33,228 bases of DNA, taken from a virus. Below are positions 23,715-30,593 of the stretch, piece after piece. Numbering within the stretch: the first letter of the stretch is position 1; each line of letters starts with the position of its first letter. Below the pieces are notes generated by a model. It was not told where the DNA came from, made no database searches, and saw only the letters and a list, made by a program, of their open reading frames with translations. A program made the translations under genes and the position numbers. Where the stretch lies: positions 1-33,228 of the IMG/VR virus record IMGVR_UViG_3300018059_000740. One strand, given 5' to 3'.

Positions 23715-26648
23715 ATGACGCTTAGGGACATTCGTACTAGAAAGAGATTACATGAACTCGATCGCACGAAAGCGAGCTATCCCACAGTAGCACGTACAGG
23801 AGACAAGAACAGAAATGGGAAATTTCCTCTCGTCTTCGACGATACCAACACGGTCATTTTCAAATCAAATGCTTCGATCAGCTATCCCACCACATTCGAA
23901 ACAGGAAGCAAATACCTTACAAGCGACCTACGAAGCGATATCACAATTTTACGAACAGGAACTGTCAATCCATCTGCGGTCGATCCGTGGTTGGTAAGAT
24001 CGTACACGTCAGAACCGCATGCCGCATTCAACGAAAACAAGATTTTCGAATATGATATGCAAAATTCTAAGTTCTTTCTTACGGGATCTAAGAATGAAGA
24101 TGTGGGGATGGGATTTACATCAAATCTTTCTAGCAAAACTATAATTCGTTTTGATCTACCCATGGCATCGAGATATACATTGCTAGACACAACGGCTAGT
24201 GCGTACTACTACGACGTCTCTAGCCGAACGTTTGTCAGGATTCCCAATACGAACCAATATTCACCGGGTGGGGGACTCGGATTTAATGGCGACACTGTGA
24301 ACCACCCACGAAATATTCCGCAACCTAGAGAAGAACTTCTTTTTGGACCTTTGGGGAAATATAGTTCGAATGTATTGAACATAGGAACGGTGTTGTCGCA
24401 AGCGCCTCCACCCCTGCGAGTTACAGAAGTATTCTTCAACAATCTTGCTACAACAAATCTGAATCTAAGCACTACAACACCTAGCGCAAGTCACCAAATT
24501 TCTCTCAATACGATGATTAACCAACCATTTCTTCTTGAGAAATGTGTTATTGAACTTCCTTTTGAAGCGGGACCTGGATGGTTCAACGACAGGACGATGG
24601 TTTCTTGTATCGACGAAAATGTCATTGATCCAGACTACTATACAGATATCGGAGGTCCTGCGATCACTGTCGGATTATTCAATTCTTTCGGTACGACAAA
24701 AGATCTAATCTTGTCAGCGACTATCGTACCGTCTCCGGACAACGTAAAAAGTCTAACTCTAAACAACGTCCACAATCCTCCTTTTTCGTCTTCTATCAGT
24801 AGAGTCATTAGAACTCCAAGCGGATTTGCTACCTTTTCGACGCCTGGTGTTGTTGTTAATCGTCCAAATACAACCACCCAGCAATTCAGCGGATCAGTCA
24901 AAATAGAAATTGAACCGTTCGCTTCTACGGGAATTAGCACGTTATTCCATCGATTAGCACCAGGGTTCGTAGAACAACTGTACTTTAATTCTTCGTTTGA
25001 AAGAAGCAGCATCTTCATCCAAACAGTATGTGGAAGAAGTAAAGTGGGTGGACTAGAAAACCTCACTGGAAGAACAATCTTTGGAAGAACAACCTCTACT
25101 CCCTCTTTTGTAGAAATTCCAAATCCAAGCCTTAGCCTTCACGTCGCTTCAGGAACATCTGGAGTGAATGAAGACATCGTTTATTACACAACAGAAAAAC
25201 ACTCAAAAGCTCCGTACTTGCTATTTCCGCAAGACAAGTTGTTTCTGACCTTGTCGAAATATCGATCTGCGTTCGTCAGCTCATCCAATTTTTCTAATCC
25301 TCCATCTAGATCCCAAGCGACAAATGAACCAAACGCTTTGTATTGGTTCTATCATTCGTCATCTCACGATGTCTCAATTCCCACCGGTACCATTCGGCTT
25401 ACGCTTTACGGCAGCCTTGTACGAGAGAATTCAGAATTCCATGACACGTTGAATTCTCGTCTTGATACCGAACAGATCCATGAGATGATTGGATCAGAAC
25501 CGATAGTAGACGTGTTCGACGTATTCTATTCTACGGAACTTTCGGGTTCGACAATCGATCGATTCATGACGGGAAGTATTTTAACTAAAACTAGCCTCGC
25601 CCGACAAAGGGTGTTTAGTCTTTCTGGTATCGACGATACCAGAAAGACCTTGGTGAATGGAGAGAAGGGAGTTCCATTCGACGATGTTTCTTTAAGCAAG
25701 ATGCTTACTCCTCGTGCTGAAATTGCCACAAATTTCAGAAATATCCAGTGTTCATCTTCCGAAGAAAGATTCTGGGATTCCATGGTCCCTAATATCATTG
25801 ACATTACACGGATCAACAATGGCACGATTCAAGTGAACAGTTCTTTCGCTTCCACGCAGGTTTCGAACGAGATCAGCCTAGACACAGAATCAGCATCATG
25901 CGACAAAGTTTGGACGAAGTCCTTTCCTTTCGAATCGAAGTATTCAACCGTTGCCCGAGTTAATCAGGACAAACTTAGATTCAAAATTTCGAATGATACA
26001 GTGTTCAGAAGTGTGGAAAACCAATTCACAATTGGTTTGCGTCCTGGAGTGGTCGGCGGAAGTCCAGCGGGAACTAACTTTTCTGACACATCACCGGCGA
26101 ATTTTAGGGACCATAAAGACACGACGGGATATTCCACTCTTCAAACTGGATTGTTGACAACAGATCTGTTCAAAATCTACTTTGGTATTGGTGATCTCAA
26201 TACAATGTATTCGTCATCGCTAGGGGCAGGATACATCGGCTCTACTCAACTCGCGTCATATCGAGTGAAAGCTCACGATCAAACTCAAAACTGGGACTAT
26301 CTCCACAAACCCCTGATCAGAGGATGGAAATATGGTCTTGCTTCAGGTTTACCCTTATTCACGAAGGCAGTTTTCGCAAGAAACAGATACGGATTCATGA
26401 GAGACATGCTTGAACAAAGAATTGATACGAAATTCTTAGCTCAAGGAATGAACATTAGAGCAACTGACTCTGTCATTAGGGTCCGCTTCGTAAATTCTAG
26501 CGGGGACTCCGTTCGTCCAGAAGAAACATTCTCTTCCAATCTCAGTTTGGAAGTGACTTCATCTTTGCCGTATTTCGACGACGAAGTTAGAAACAGAGAA
26601 GAACCCATTGCATTCGCAAGGGCTAACCAAAGCATCGTGGTGATCTGA
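23715..26648 (+). CDS. Large virion structural protein, unknown family
   Basis: 977 aa, Ser/Thr/Asn-rich and beta-dominated, with many short glycine turns; the N-terminus is basic (TLRDIRTRKRLHELDRTK). It contains repeated beta segments such as SSKTIIRFDLP and GTIRLTLYGSLV, the kind of pattern seen in lectin-like tail proteins. The C-terminus reads RAHDQ-like through KPLIRGWKYGLASGLPLFTKAVFARNRYGFMRDMLEQRID, which is compact and charged. The stop overlaps the next start as TGATG. Two hairpins, one a 31-base near-perfect palindrome, lie inside its coding sequence. Probably part of the outer baseplate or a fibre base. Confidence 0.78.
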   Translation: MTLRDIRTRKRLHELDRTKASYPTVARTGDKNRNGKFPLVFDDTNTVIFKSNASISYPTTFETGSKYLTSDLRSDITILRTGTVNPSAVDPWLVRSYTSEPHAAFNENKIFEYDMQNSKFFLTGSKNEDVGMGFTSNLSSKTIIRFDLPMASRYTLLDTTASAYYYDVSSRTFVRIPNTNQYSPGGGLGFNGDTVNHPRNIPQPREELLFGPLGKYSSNVLNIGTVLSQAPPPLRVTEVFFNNLATTNLNLSTTTPSASHQISLNTMINQPFLLEKCVIELPFEAGPGWFNDRTMVSCIDENVIDPDYYTDIGGPAITVGLFNSFGTTKDLILSATIVPSPDNVKSLTLNNVHNPPFSSSISRVIRTPSGFATFSTPGVVVNRPNTTTQQFSGSVKIEIEPFASTGISTLFHRLAPGFVEQLYFNSSFERSSIFIQTVCGRSKVGGLENLTGRTIFGRTTSTPSFVEIPNPSLSLHVASGTSGVNEDIVYYTTEKHSKAPYLLFPQDKLFLTLSKYRSAFVSSSNFSNPPSRSQATNEPNALYWFYHSSSHDVSIPTGTIRLTLYGSLVRENSEFHDTLNSRLDTEQIHEMIGSEPIVDVFDVFYSTELSGSTIDRFMTGSILTKTSLARQRVFSLSGIDDTRKTLVNGEKGVPFDDVSLSKMLTPRAEIATNFRNIQCSSSEERFWDSMVPNIIDITRINNGTIQVNSSFASTQVSNEISLDTESASCDKVWTKSFPFESKYSTVARVNQDKLRFKISNDTVFRSVENQFTIGLRPGVVGGSPAGTNFSDTSPANFRDHKDTTGYSTLQTGLLTTDLFKIYFGIGDLNTMYSSSLGAGYIGSTQLASYRVKAHDQTQNWDYLHKPLIRGWKYGLASGLPLFTKAVFARNRYGFMRDMLEQRIDTKFLAQGMNIRATDSVIRVRFVNSSGDSVRPEETFSSNLSLEVTSSLPYFDDEVRNREEPIAFARANQSIVVI
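25618..25648. repeat. 31-base palindrome (15-bp arms) inside the 977-aa tail gene
   Basis: The arm GTCTTTCTGGTATCG (25618-25632), one central A, then its exact reverse complement (25634-25648). It encodes around FSLSGIDDTRKT. No T-run follows, so it is not a normal intrinsic terminator. It is by far the longest perfect palindrome I saw in coding sequence. Confidence 0.85.
26018..26038. repeat. 9-bp inverted repeat in the 977-aa tail gene
   Basis: AAACCAATT (26018-26026), CAC, AATTGGTTT (26030-26038). This length can occur by chance in a window of this size; recorded because the same gene also has the 31-base palindrome. Confidence 0.4.
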
Positions 26649-27700
26649 TGGTTCTTCGAGTTGAAGATATCAAGAAAAATCTCTGGATCATTGTCAAAGA
26701 TAATCGTAGCGGCGAAGTCCAAACTGTTGTACATCTTAATGATACAAAAATCGGAACGACATCTAGTTCTAGGGATTTTGAAGTCACAGGAGAACTAACT
26801 TCTAGAGATGTCACAGTTGCAAGAGACATATCTGTCGCCGGTAGGAGCATGGGGTCTTTAGACTTCGTTCCCATCGTTTCCACAGGAAGGCTGACTCTAA
26901 CATCTGCTGTTCCCATCACGACTACCGACGTTGTTTCAGGCAGTACGTTGTACTACACCCCGTCTGCCGGAGCTCAGATCACATTATGGGATGGTTCTGC
27001 GTGGAGATTGATTTCTTTCGAAGAAAAATCTCTTCCGGTCAACACGTTAGCAGCTAACACCAATGTCGATATCTTCGGATACTTCAACGACACTACACTT
27101 AGTTTAGAATACGGAAGTGCTTGGACTAGTAATACATTAAGATCAGAGGAAATTAGTCTTTTCAATGGGGTTATGTGTAAAACAACAAACCCAACACGTA
27201 GATACATTGGATCTATCAGAACTACCGCATCTGGATTTTTTGAAGATTCAATCTCTAAGAGATTTGTTTGGAATGCCTACAATCAAGTTCCAAGGATTCT
27301 TCAAATTTTTGAATCGACAGATTCATGGACTTATAACACAGCAGCATTCAGACCCTCGCGCGGCACGACAAATAATTGTTTTGAATACATTGCTGGTGAT
27401 GTTGCGACCGCTCTTCGTGCGCAAGCTTTTTCGCTGGCGTCATGTACAGCTGGGCTTTCGTACGCAGCTTCTGGCATCGGAATAGATTCTACCACAGTGA
27501 ACAGCGCACAAACGTGGGGAGCAAACGTAACGACCGTAGCATTCGTACTAATTTCAACGTATAAAGGATATCTGTCTGCCGGCTATCATACTATTACATG
27601 GCTCGAATGTGGTGGTGGTGTTGCCACCCTGTCTTTCTATGGAGATGTTGGGCAACCTACGTTATACCAGTTTGGGATGTACGGCGAAATTATGGGTTGA
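26648..27700 (+). CDS. Receptor-binding-type tail fibre protein
   Basis: 350 aa. The N-terminus is attachment-like (MVLRVEDIKKNLWIIVKDNRSGEVQ). The middle segment (GRLTLTSAVPITTTDVVSGSTLYYTPSAG, AQITLWDGSAWRLISFEE) is a widespread phage tail-tip module. The following RRYIGSIRTTASGFFEDSISKRFVWNAYNQVPR and the SWTY segment also recur in phage receptor-binding proteins, and the C-terminus is a Gly-rich beta domain. It is the last gene of the late structural block, as is common for host-recognition proteins. The start overlaps the previous stop (TGATG), and the stop lies in the loop of a hairpin. Confidence 0.82.
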   Translation: MVLRVEDIKKNLWIIVKDNRSGEVQTVVHLNDTKIGTTSSSRDFEVTGELTSRDVTVARDISVAGRSMGSLDFVPIVSTGRLTLTSAVPITTTDVVSGSTLYYTPSAGAQITLWDGSAWRLISFEEKSLPVNTLAANTNVDIFGYFNDTTLSLEYGSAWTSNTLRSEEISLFNGVMCKTTNPTRRYIGSIRTTASGFFEDSISKRFVWNAYNQVPRILQIFESTDSWTYNTAAFRPSRGTTNNCFEYIAGDVATALRAQAFSLASCTAGLSYAASGIGIDSTTVNSAQTWGANVTTVAFVLISTYKGYLSAGYHTITWLECGGGVATLSFYGDVGQPTLYQFGMYGEIMG

Positions 27701-27712
27701 AAAAACCCATAA
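27690..27712 (+). terminator. Hairpin across the stop codon of the last tail gene
   Basis: TTATGGGTT (27690-27698), GAAAA, AACCCATAA (27704-27712). A 9-bp stem holds the TGA stop in its loop. No U-tract follows on the plus strand, so it may be an inefficient or factor-dependent terminator or an mRNA 3'-end stabiliser. Confidence 0.4.
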
Positions 27713-27730
27713 AAATGCCCTCTGGCGTCT

Positions 27731-27759
27731 GATACATCATATCGCGCCATAGCTATTAT
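27731..27759 (+). promoter_or_regulatory. Weak candidate promoter for the lipoprotein protease
   Basis: TATTAT at 27754-27759 with GATACA 17 bases upstream (27731-27736), only a half match to a -35. A good ribosome site (GAGGGA) lies 8 bases before the ATG at 27779. The 78-base gap between the tail gene and the protease suggests separate control. Confidence 0.3.
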
Positions 27760-27778
27760 CTAATAGAGGGACTTCTAA

Positions 27779-28573
27779 ATGAATCGATACGTTACATTGC
27801 TTCTGCTTGCCTGGGTTTCTGTCGTCGGAGGGTGCATGCACCATACCGAAGTCCGGGTCCCTCTCCCCACCCAGACGAAATCTCAGACAGTGGCCTTGGT
27901 AGAAACCATCGAAGGCCACGTTCAGGTGGGTTGCACCGGAGTGTGGGTCAACGAAGATACGATCCTCACAGCTCGCCACTGCATTGAAGGTTCAGCCAAA
28001 TTGCACTGGTTGCTCAAGATTGAAGACCCTGTCGACCGATTCATCGCGATGTTGACACATCAAGTTCCGGAGTTCGAAGACAAGCAACTCGTTGGAGAAA
28101 ACGCTTACTACATTGTCGAGAGCGAAGTTACCAACGTGGGAGAGAATCCGAAGACCACGCATGCTGGGAAGGTCATAGCGGTCAGCAAAGAAAAAGATCT
28201 TGCCATCATCAAGACGGTTGGACCTCATCCTGTCCATCTCTCTGCGGCAATAGTGACATCCGTTCCCGAAACGGGAGCAGATGTTGTAGTCGTCGGCCAT
28301 ACTAGGGGGCTGTACTACACGTACATGAAGGGAACCGTCTCCAATGTGAGGCAGTCTCTGTCAGATGAGGAAGAGATTTTGGGACCGTACGTCCAGATCA
28401 TCGCTCCGATCTGGTACGGCAATTCTGGTGGTGGAGCATTTACCACGTCGGGGGATCTGATTGGCATCGCATCGTTCATGGTCGAGGCGCCGAACCAAGG
28501 ATTCTTCATTCACCCAGAAACCATCAGGAAGTTCCTCGAGGCGAGTAAGATCACGTACAAAGTTTCCCGGTGA
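27779..28573 (+). CDS. Lipoprotein trypsin-like serine protease
   Basis: 264 aa. The N-terminus is a lipoprotein signal peptide (MNRYVTLLLLAWVSVVGGC), with Cys19 as the lipidated residue and Met at +2, which in Gram-negatives favours the outer membrane. The catalytic triad is complete: His67 in ILTARHC, Asp140 in KEKDLAI, Ser216 in YGNSGGGAF. Cys52 and Cys68 match the chymotrypsin-family His-loop disulfide. An extended insert lies between His and Asp. A secreted, membrane-anchored protease in a phage suggests action on the host envelope, such as degrading surface proteins or blocking superinfection; this is inference. It has its own leader and is followed by an apparent small RNA. Confidence 0.92.
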   Translation: MNRYVTLLLLAWVSVVGGCMHHTEVRVPLPTQTKSQTVALVETIEGHVQVGCTGVWVNEDTILTARHCIEGSAKLHWLLKIEDPVDRFIAMLTHQVPEFEDKQLVGENAYYIVESEVTNVGENPKTTHAGKVIAVSKEKDLAIIKTVGPHPVHLSAAIVTSVPETGADVVVVGHTRGLYYTYMKGTVSNVRQSLSDEEEILGPYVQIIAPIWYGNSGGGAFTTSGDLIGIASFMVEAPNQGFFIHPETIRKFLEASKITYKVSR

Positions 28574-28596
28574 ATGACATCAGATCACCTCAAATT

Positions 28597-28629
28597 CATA
28601 CCATGTAAAAACCAATGTTTCATGGTATG
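28597..28629. repeat. 9-bp inverted repeat downstream of the protease gene
   Basis: CATACCATG (28597-28605), 15 bases, then CATGGTATG (28621-28629). A 10-base palindrome GAAGGCCTTC follows at about 28640. Together they could end the protease transcript without a T-run or form an operator before the promoter at 28662. Confidence 0.5.
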
Positions 28630-28661
28630 GAAGGGCCTGGAAGGCCTTCAGGGTGGCATGG

Positions 28662-28692
28662 TTGACAATCAAAACCTAATTCCTGGTATACT
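28662..28692 (+). promoter_or_regulatory. Strong sigma70-type promoter with extended -10
   Basis: A perfect -35 TTGACA (28662-28667) and -10 TATACT (28687-28692) preceded by TGG, giving an extended -10; the spacer is 19 bases. The expected start is near 28699. No plus-strand coding region follows, only a terminator, so the product should be a short RNA. Confidence 0.65.
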
Positions 28693-28698
28693 CAGATA

Positions 28699-28790
28699 AC
28701 CCAAAAATATTTCCGTAGATACAGAAGGTTTGGTAGGTTAAAGTACAAACGTCCGAGCAGGAGAACCCTGCTCGGACGTTTCGTTTTTCT
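28699..28790 (+). ncRNA. Candidate ~90-nt small RNA
   Basis: It is bounded by the strong promoter at 28662-28692 and the 15-bp terminator ending near 28790. The body (28699-28746) has no ATG and no open frame of note, and includes the purine-rich stretch AGAAGGTTTGGTAGG, which could pair with mRNA. It does not look like a tRNA or a known RNA family that I can recognise. Ends are predicted, not measured. Confidence 0.5.
28747..28790 (+). terminator. Very strong intrinsic terminator
   Basis: AAACGTCCGAGCAGG (28747-28761), loop AGAAC, then the exact complement (28767-28781), followed by CGTTTTTCTT. It is a 15-bp perfect GC-rich stem with a T-run on the plus strand. On the minus strand it lies just past the end of the gene at 28799 and could also stop that transcript, though with a poorer T-run. 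Confidence 0.9.
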
Positions 28791-28798
28791 TGGTGCAG

Positions 28799-29427
28799 CT
28801 ACTTGATGATGACTCTGTTTCTTCTTTGTTTGTTCATCGTAGTCATACGTTCACTAAGAGTTTTTCTATGTTCTGGAGACATGCCTCTCGCAAGATGTGT
28901 TGTTCTAATAGCTTCTTTAGATTTTTCTGAATGTTTCCAGCCCTTTCGGGCTCTATTTGCCGCGCGGATTTTTTCTTTACCTTCTGGACTTTGTTCTTTA
29001 CCAAACCGAGGATTGTTTTCTCCACTAAGCAATTTAGACAATAGCATTTTATGTTCAACACTTAGTGCCCCGCGAACGCATCTCAATTTATTTTTTGATT
29101 CTTCTGTGTGGTAGTGCCCTTTAAATCCTAAAGAAATCCGACCGCCGGGTTCTTGGTTGTATCCTACAGAATAATTTTGACTGTTCAACAGTTTGATCAA
29201 TACAGTTTCTGTATCGTTAGCTGTTTGTACATTATCACAAACAGCAAGTAATTCTATTCGAAGTTGAAATTTTTGTATTTTCGAATTGCGCAGTAAAATC
29301 GTCGCTTAAGATCTCTACGAGCAGAATAGAAATGTTCCTGTAGACGCTTGCGAATTGTTTTCTTTGTTGCGCCAACGTATATTTTTCCATTAGCGACGTT
29401 CGTGATCAGGTAAATCGAATAGATCAT
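28799..29427 (-). pseudogene. GIY-YIG/NUMOD3 homing endonuclease broken by a frameshift (HEG6)
   Basis: The first part, 29427-29254, encodes 57 aa from an ATG: IYLITN and KIYVGAT are the GIY-YIG strands, with RKRLQEHF. It ends at a TAG at 29256-29254. The protein continues in the -1 frame: IELLAVCDNVQTANDTE, then a NUMOD3-rich tail (NNPRFGKEQSPEGKEKIRAANRARKG, HSEKSKEAIRTTH) to the stop at 28799. Inserting one A into TTCGAATAGAA restores an unbroken NFEIELLAVCDN typical of the family, so loss of one base in an A-run is the simple explanation. A canonical -1 slippery heptamer AAATTTC lies just upstream in the right frame, so residual full-length product cannot be excluded. Its start overlaps the upstream gene by 38 bases. 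Confidence 0.85.
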
Positions 29428-29812
29428 TCTTGACAGCCTTTATAACTTCAAAAATGACCTCCGGTAAACTATCAGCTAACGTTTTATATACTGGCCATGA
29501 TTTTCCAATCAATCGAAAACATGTCCCGTACGAAAGACGTCCTAGTTCTTCGACAACAGAATAGTTCATAGAAGAATAAAAAATCGAACAGTAAAAAAGA
29601 GACCAATCACCGATTTTGAGGAACTCAAAAAAATCTCCAGACTGGATTGCGTTCGCGTAAGTTAGCACAATAGAGTCTTTCGAAAGATCTTTTGCAGAGG
29701 GCTTGTGCATTTCGTAAAGCACATTCGCCACGTACGCACGCAGCGTCTCGTCGAACGGTGTCGTTCTCAGTACGTGGTAAACCCAATCTTTCGAAGGACA
29801 AAAAACCGTCAT
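29390..29812 (-). CDS. Unknown protein B of a tandem paralog pair
   Basis: 140 aa. The ATG at 29812 forms ATGA with the stop of the upstream paralog, so I prefer it over a GTG at 29839. The N-terminal half (SKDWVYHVLRTTPFDETLRAYVANVLYEM ... SIVLTYANA) matches the small gene upstream. The C-terminal half (FFEFLKIGDWSLFYCSIFYSS, then YGTCFRLIG) resembles a conserved uncharacterised bacterial family with a GD-x-SLF motif, as I recall it. No catalytic residues or membrane segment are evident. The 3' end overlaps the broken HEG. Confidence 0.75.
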   Translation of the reverse strand: MTVFCPSKDWVYHVLRTTPFDETLRAYVANVLYEMHKPSAKDLSKDSIVLTYANAIQSGDFFEFLKIGDWSLFYCSIFYSSMNYSVVEELGRLSYGTCFRLIGKSWPVYKTLADSLPEVIFEVIKAVKNDLFDLPDHERR

Positions 29813-29991
29813 GGGGTAGGTCTGCTTGCGCACGAGCACGCGTATGCGAGAACAGTCGAATTAATCTGAAATTCTTGCGAACGCAATAAAGAAACGAACA
29901 CGCCCACAACGTAGGCCTTTGTCGTTTCTCGAATCGAAAGTGGATTTACTATCTGGACGAACCAGTCAGTGGATTCCCGAAGAAGGATCAC
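29809..29991 (-). CDS. Short unknown protein A, paralog of the next gene
   Basis: 60 aa from a GTG at 29991 with AGAGG just upstream. STDWFVQIVNPLSIRETTKAYVVGVF and INSTVLAYA align with SKDWVYHVLRTTPFDETLRAYVANVL and KDSIVLTYA of the downstream gene, so the two are paralogous. Here the protein stops where the downstream one continues into a second domain, so it is either a natural one-domain partner or a duplicated, truncated copy. It overlaps the upstream gene by 26 bases and is coupled to the next by ATGA. Confidence 0.6.
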   Translation of the reverse strand: MILLRESTDWFVQIVNPLSIRETTKAYVVGVFVSLLRSQEFQINSTVLAYACSCASRPTP

Positions 29992-30295
29992 TTTCCTCTT
30001 TCTTCGAGTACTGCTTGGTCTTTTTCTCCACGGGTTTTTCTTCTACTGCTGCCGTGCCCATCGTATTGTCAGGCACGTTTGGTACTACCGTCGCTGGATC
30101 GATGCGAACTTGGGTGGGAGCATCGGCCCGTGTATGAGCTTTCGGTAGAGGGATATCAACCACTCCATCGTTCTTCTCACACCACGCGTGAATTTCATTC
30201 AGAGATGTCATTCCCATCTGGGACATCCACTCCTGCAGCGTTTGCTTTCTCCTTCTCAGGAGCTCTGCCAGTGATGTTTTTGCTTTCCAAACCAT
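29966..30295 (-). CDS. Small unknown protein with basic helix and charged tail
   Basis: 109 aa from the ATG at 30295, with AGG about 8 bases upstream. The N-terminal helical part (KAKTSLAELLRRRKQTLQEWMSQMGMTSLNEIHAWCEKN) could be a DNA- or protein-binding fold. The tail is Pro/Lys/Glu-rich (VEEKPVEKKTKQYSKKEESD) and probably disordered. The start lies in the 3' end of the frame that encodes sigma region 4 (overlap 101 bases) but 29 bases after the stop of the main sigma frame. Family not recognised. Confidence 0.75.
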   Translation of the reverse strand: MVWKAKTSLAELLRRRKQTLQEWMSQMGMTSLNEIHAWCEKNDGVVDIPLPKAHTRADAPTQVRIDPATVVPNVPDNTMGTAAVEEKPVEKKTKQYSKKEESDPSSGIH

Positions 30296-30593
30296 CTTTA
30301 TACCTATGCGCCTTTTCTAAGAGATCACCCACCGCCGACTGGAACAGCGAACTCCGAGCCATCTCTTCGATCTGGGACTCTGTCAGATTTGCCCCTGTCG
30401 CCTGAGAGAGCTCTCGGGCCATCTTTCTCATGCCCCGCAAGAGCCAGTTCCTCGCTGAGGAATAGTTCATTTTCCAACCCCGGAGAGCTACTGTCTCCGT
30501 AATCCTCTTGAACTCCATCCCATCTCGGTCCGTCACAGTCGAATAAGTCTGTCTCTTCTTCACTTTCATCCACGTCTCCAAGTAAGTTATCAT
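30195..30593 (-). CDS. Sigma region 4.2 segment in the +1 frame of the RpoD-like gene
   Basis: This frame has no stop from about 30597 to 30195. From DRDGMEFKRITETVALRGWKM through NYSSARNWLLRGMRKMAREL it reads as a helix-turn-helix like sigma region 4.2, and LTESQIEEMARSSLFQSAVGDLLEKAHR continues as good helix. The frame in use by the upstream part of the gene is, here, unlike any sigma. An independent start at the ATG 30593 is possible but there is no ribosome site I can see. I treat it as the C-terminus of the same sigma factor, reached by a shift. The last 101 bases overlap the next gene. Confidence 0.6.
   Translation of the reverse strand: MITYLETWMKVKKRQTYSTVTDRDGMEFKRITETVALRGWKMNYSSARNWLLRGMRKMARELSQATGANLTESQIEEMARSSLFQSAVGDLLEKAHRYKDGLESKNITGRAPEKEKANAAGVDVPDGNDISE

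Noticed and set aside
29625-29909. Overlapping open frames on both strands around 29625-29909
   Set aside because: Shadows of the tandem paralog genes, which show protein-level similarity to each other in their own frames.
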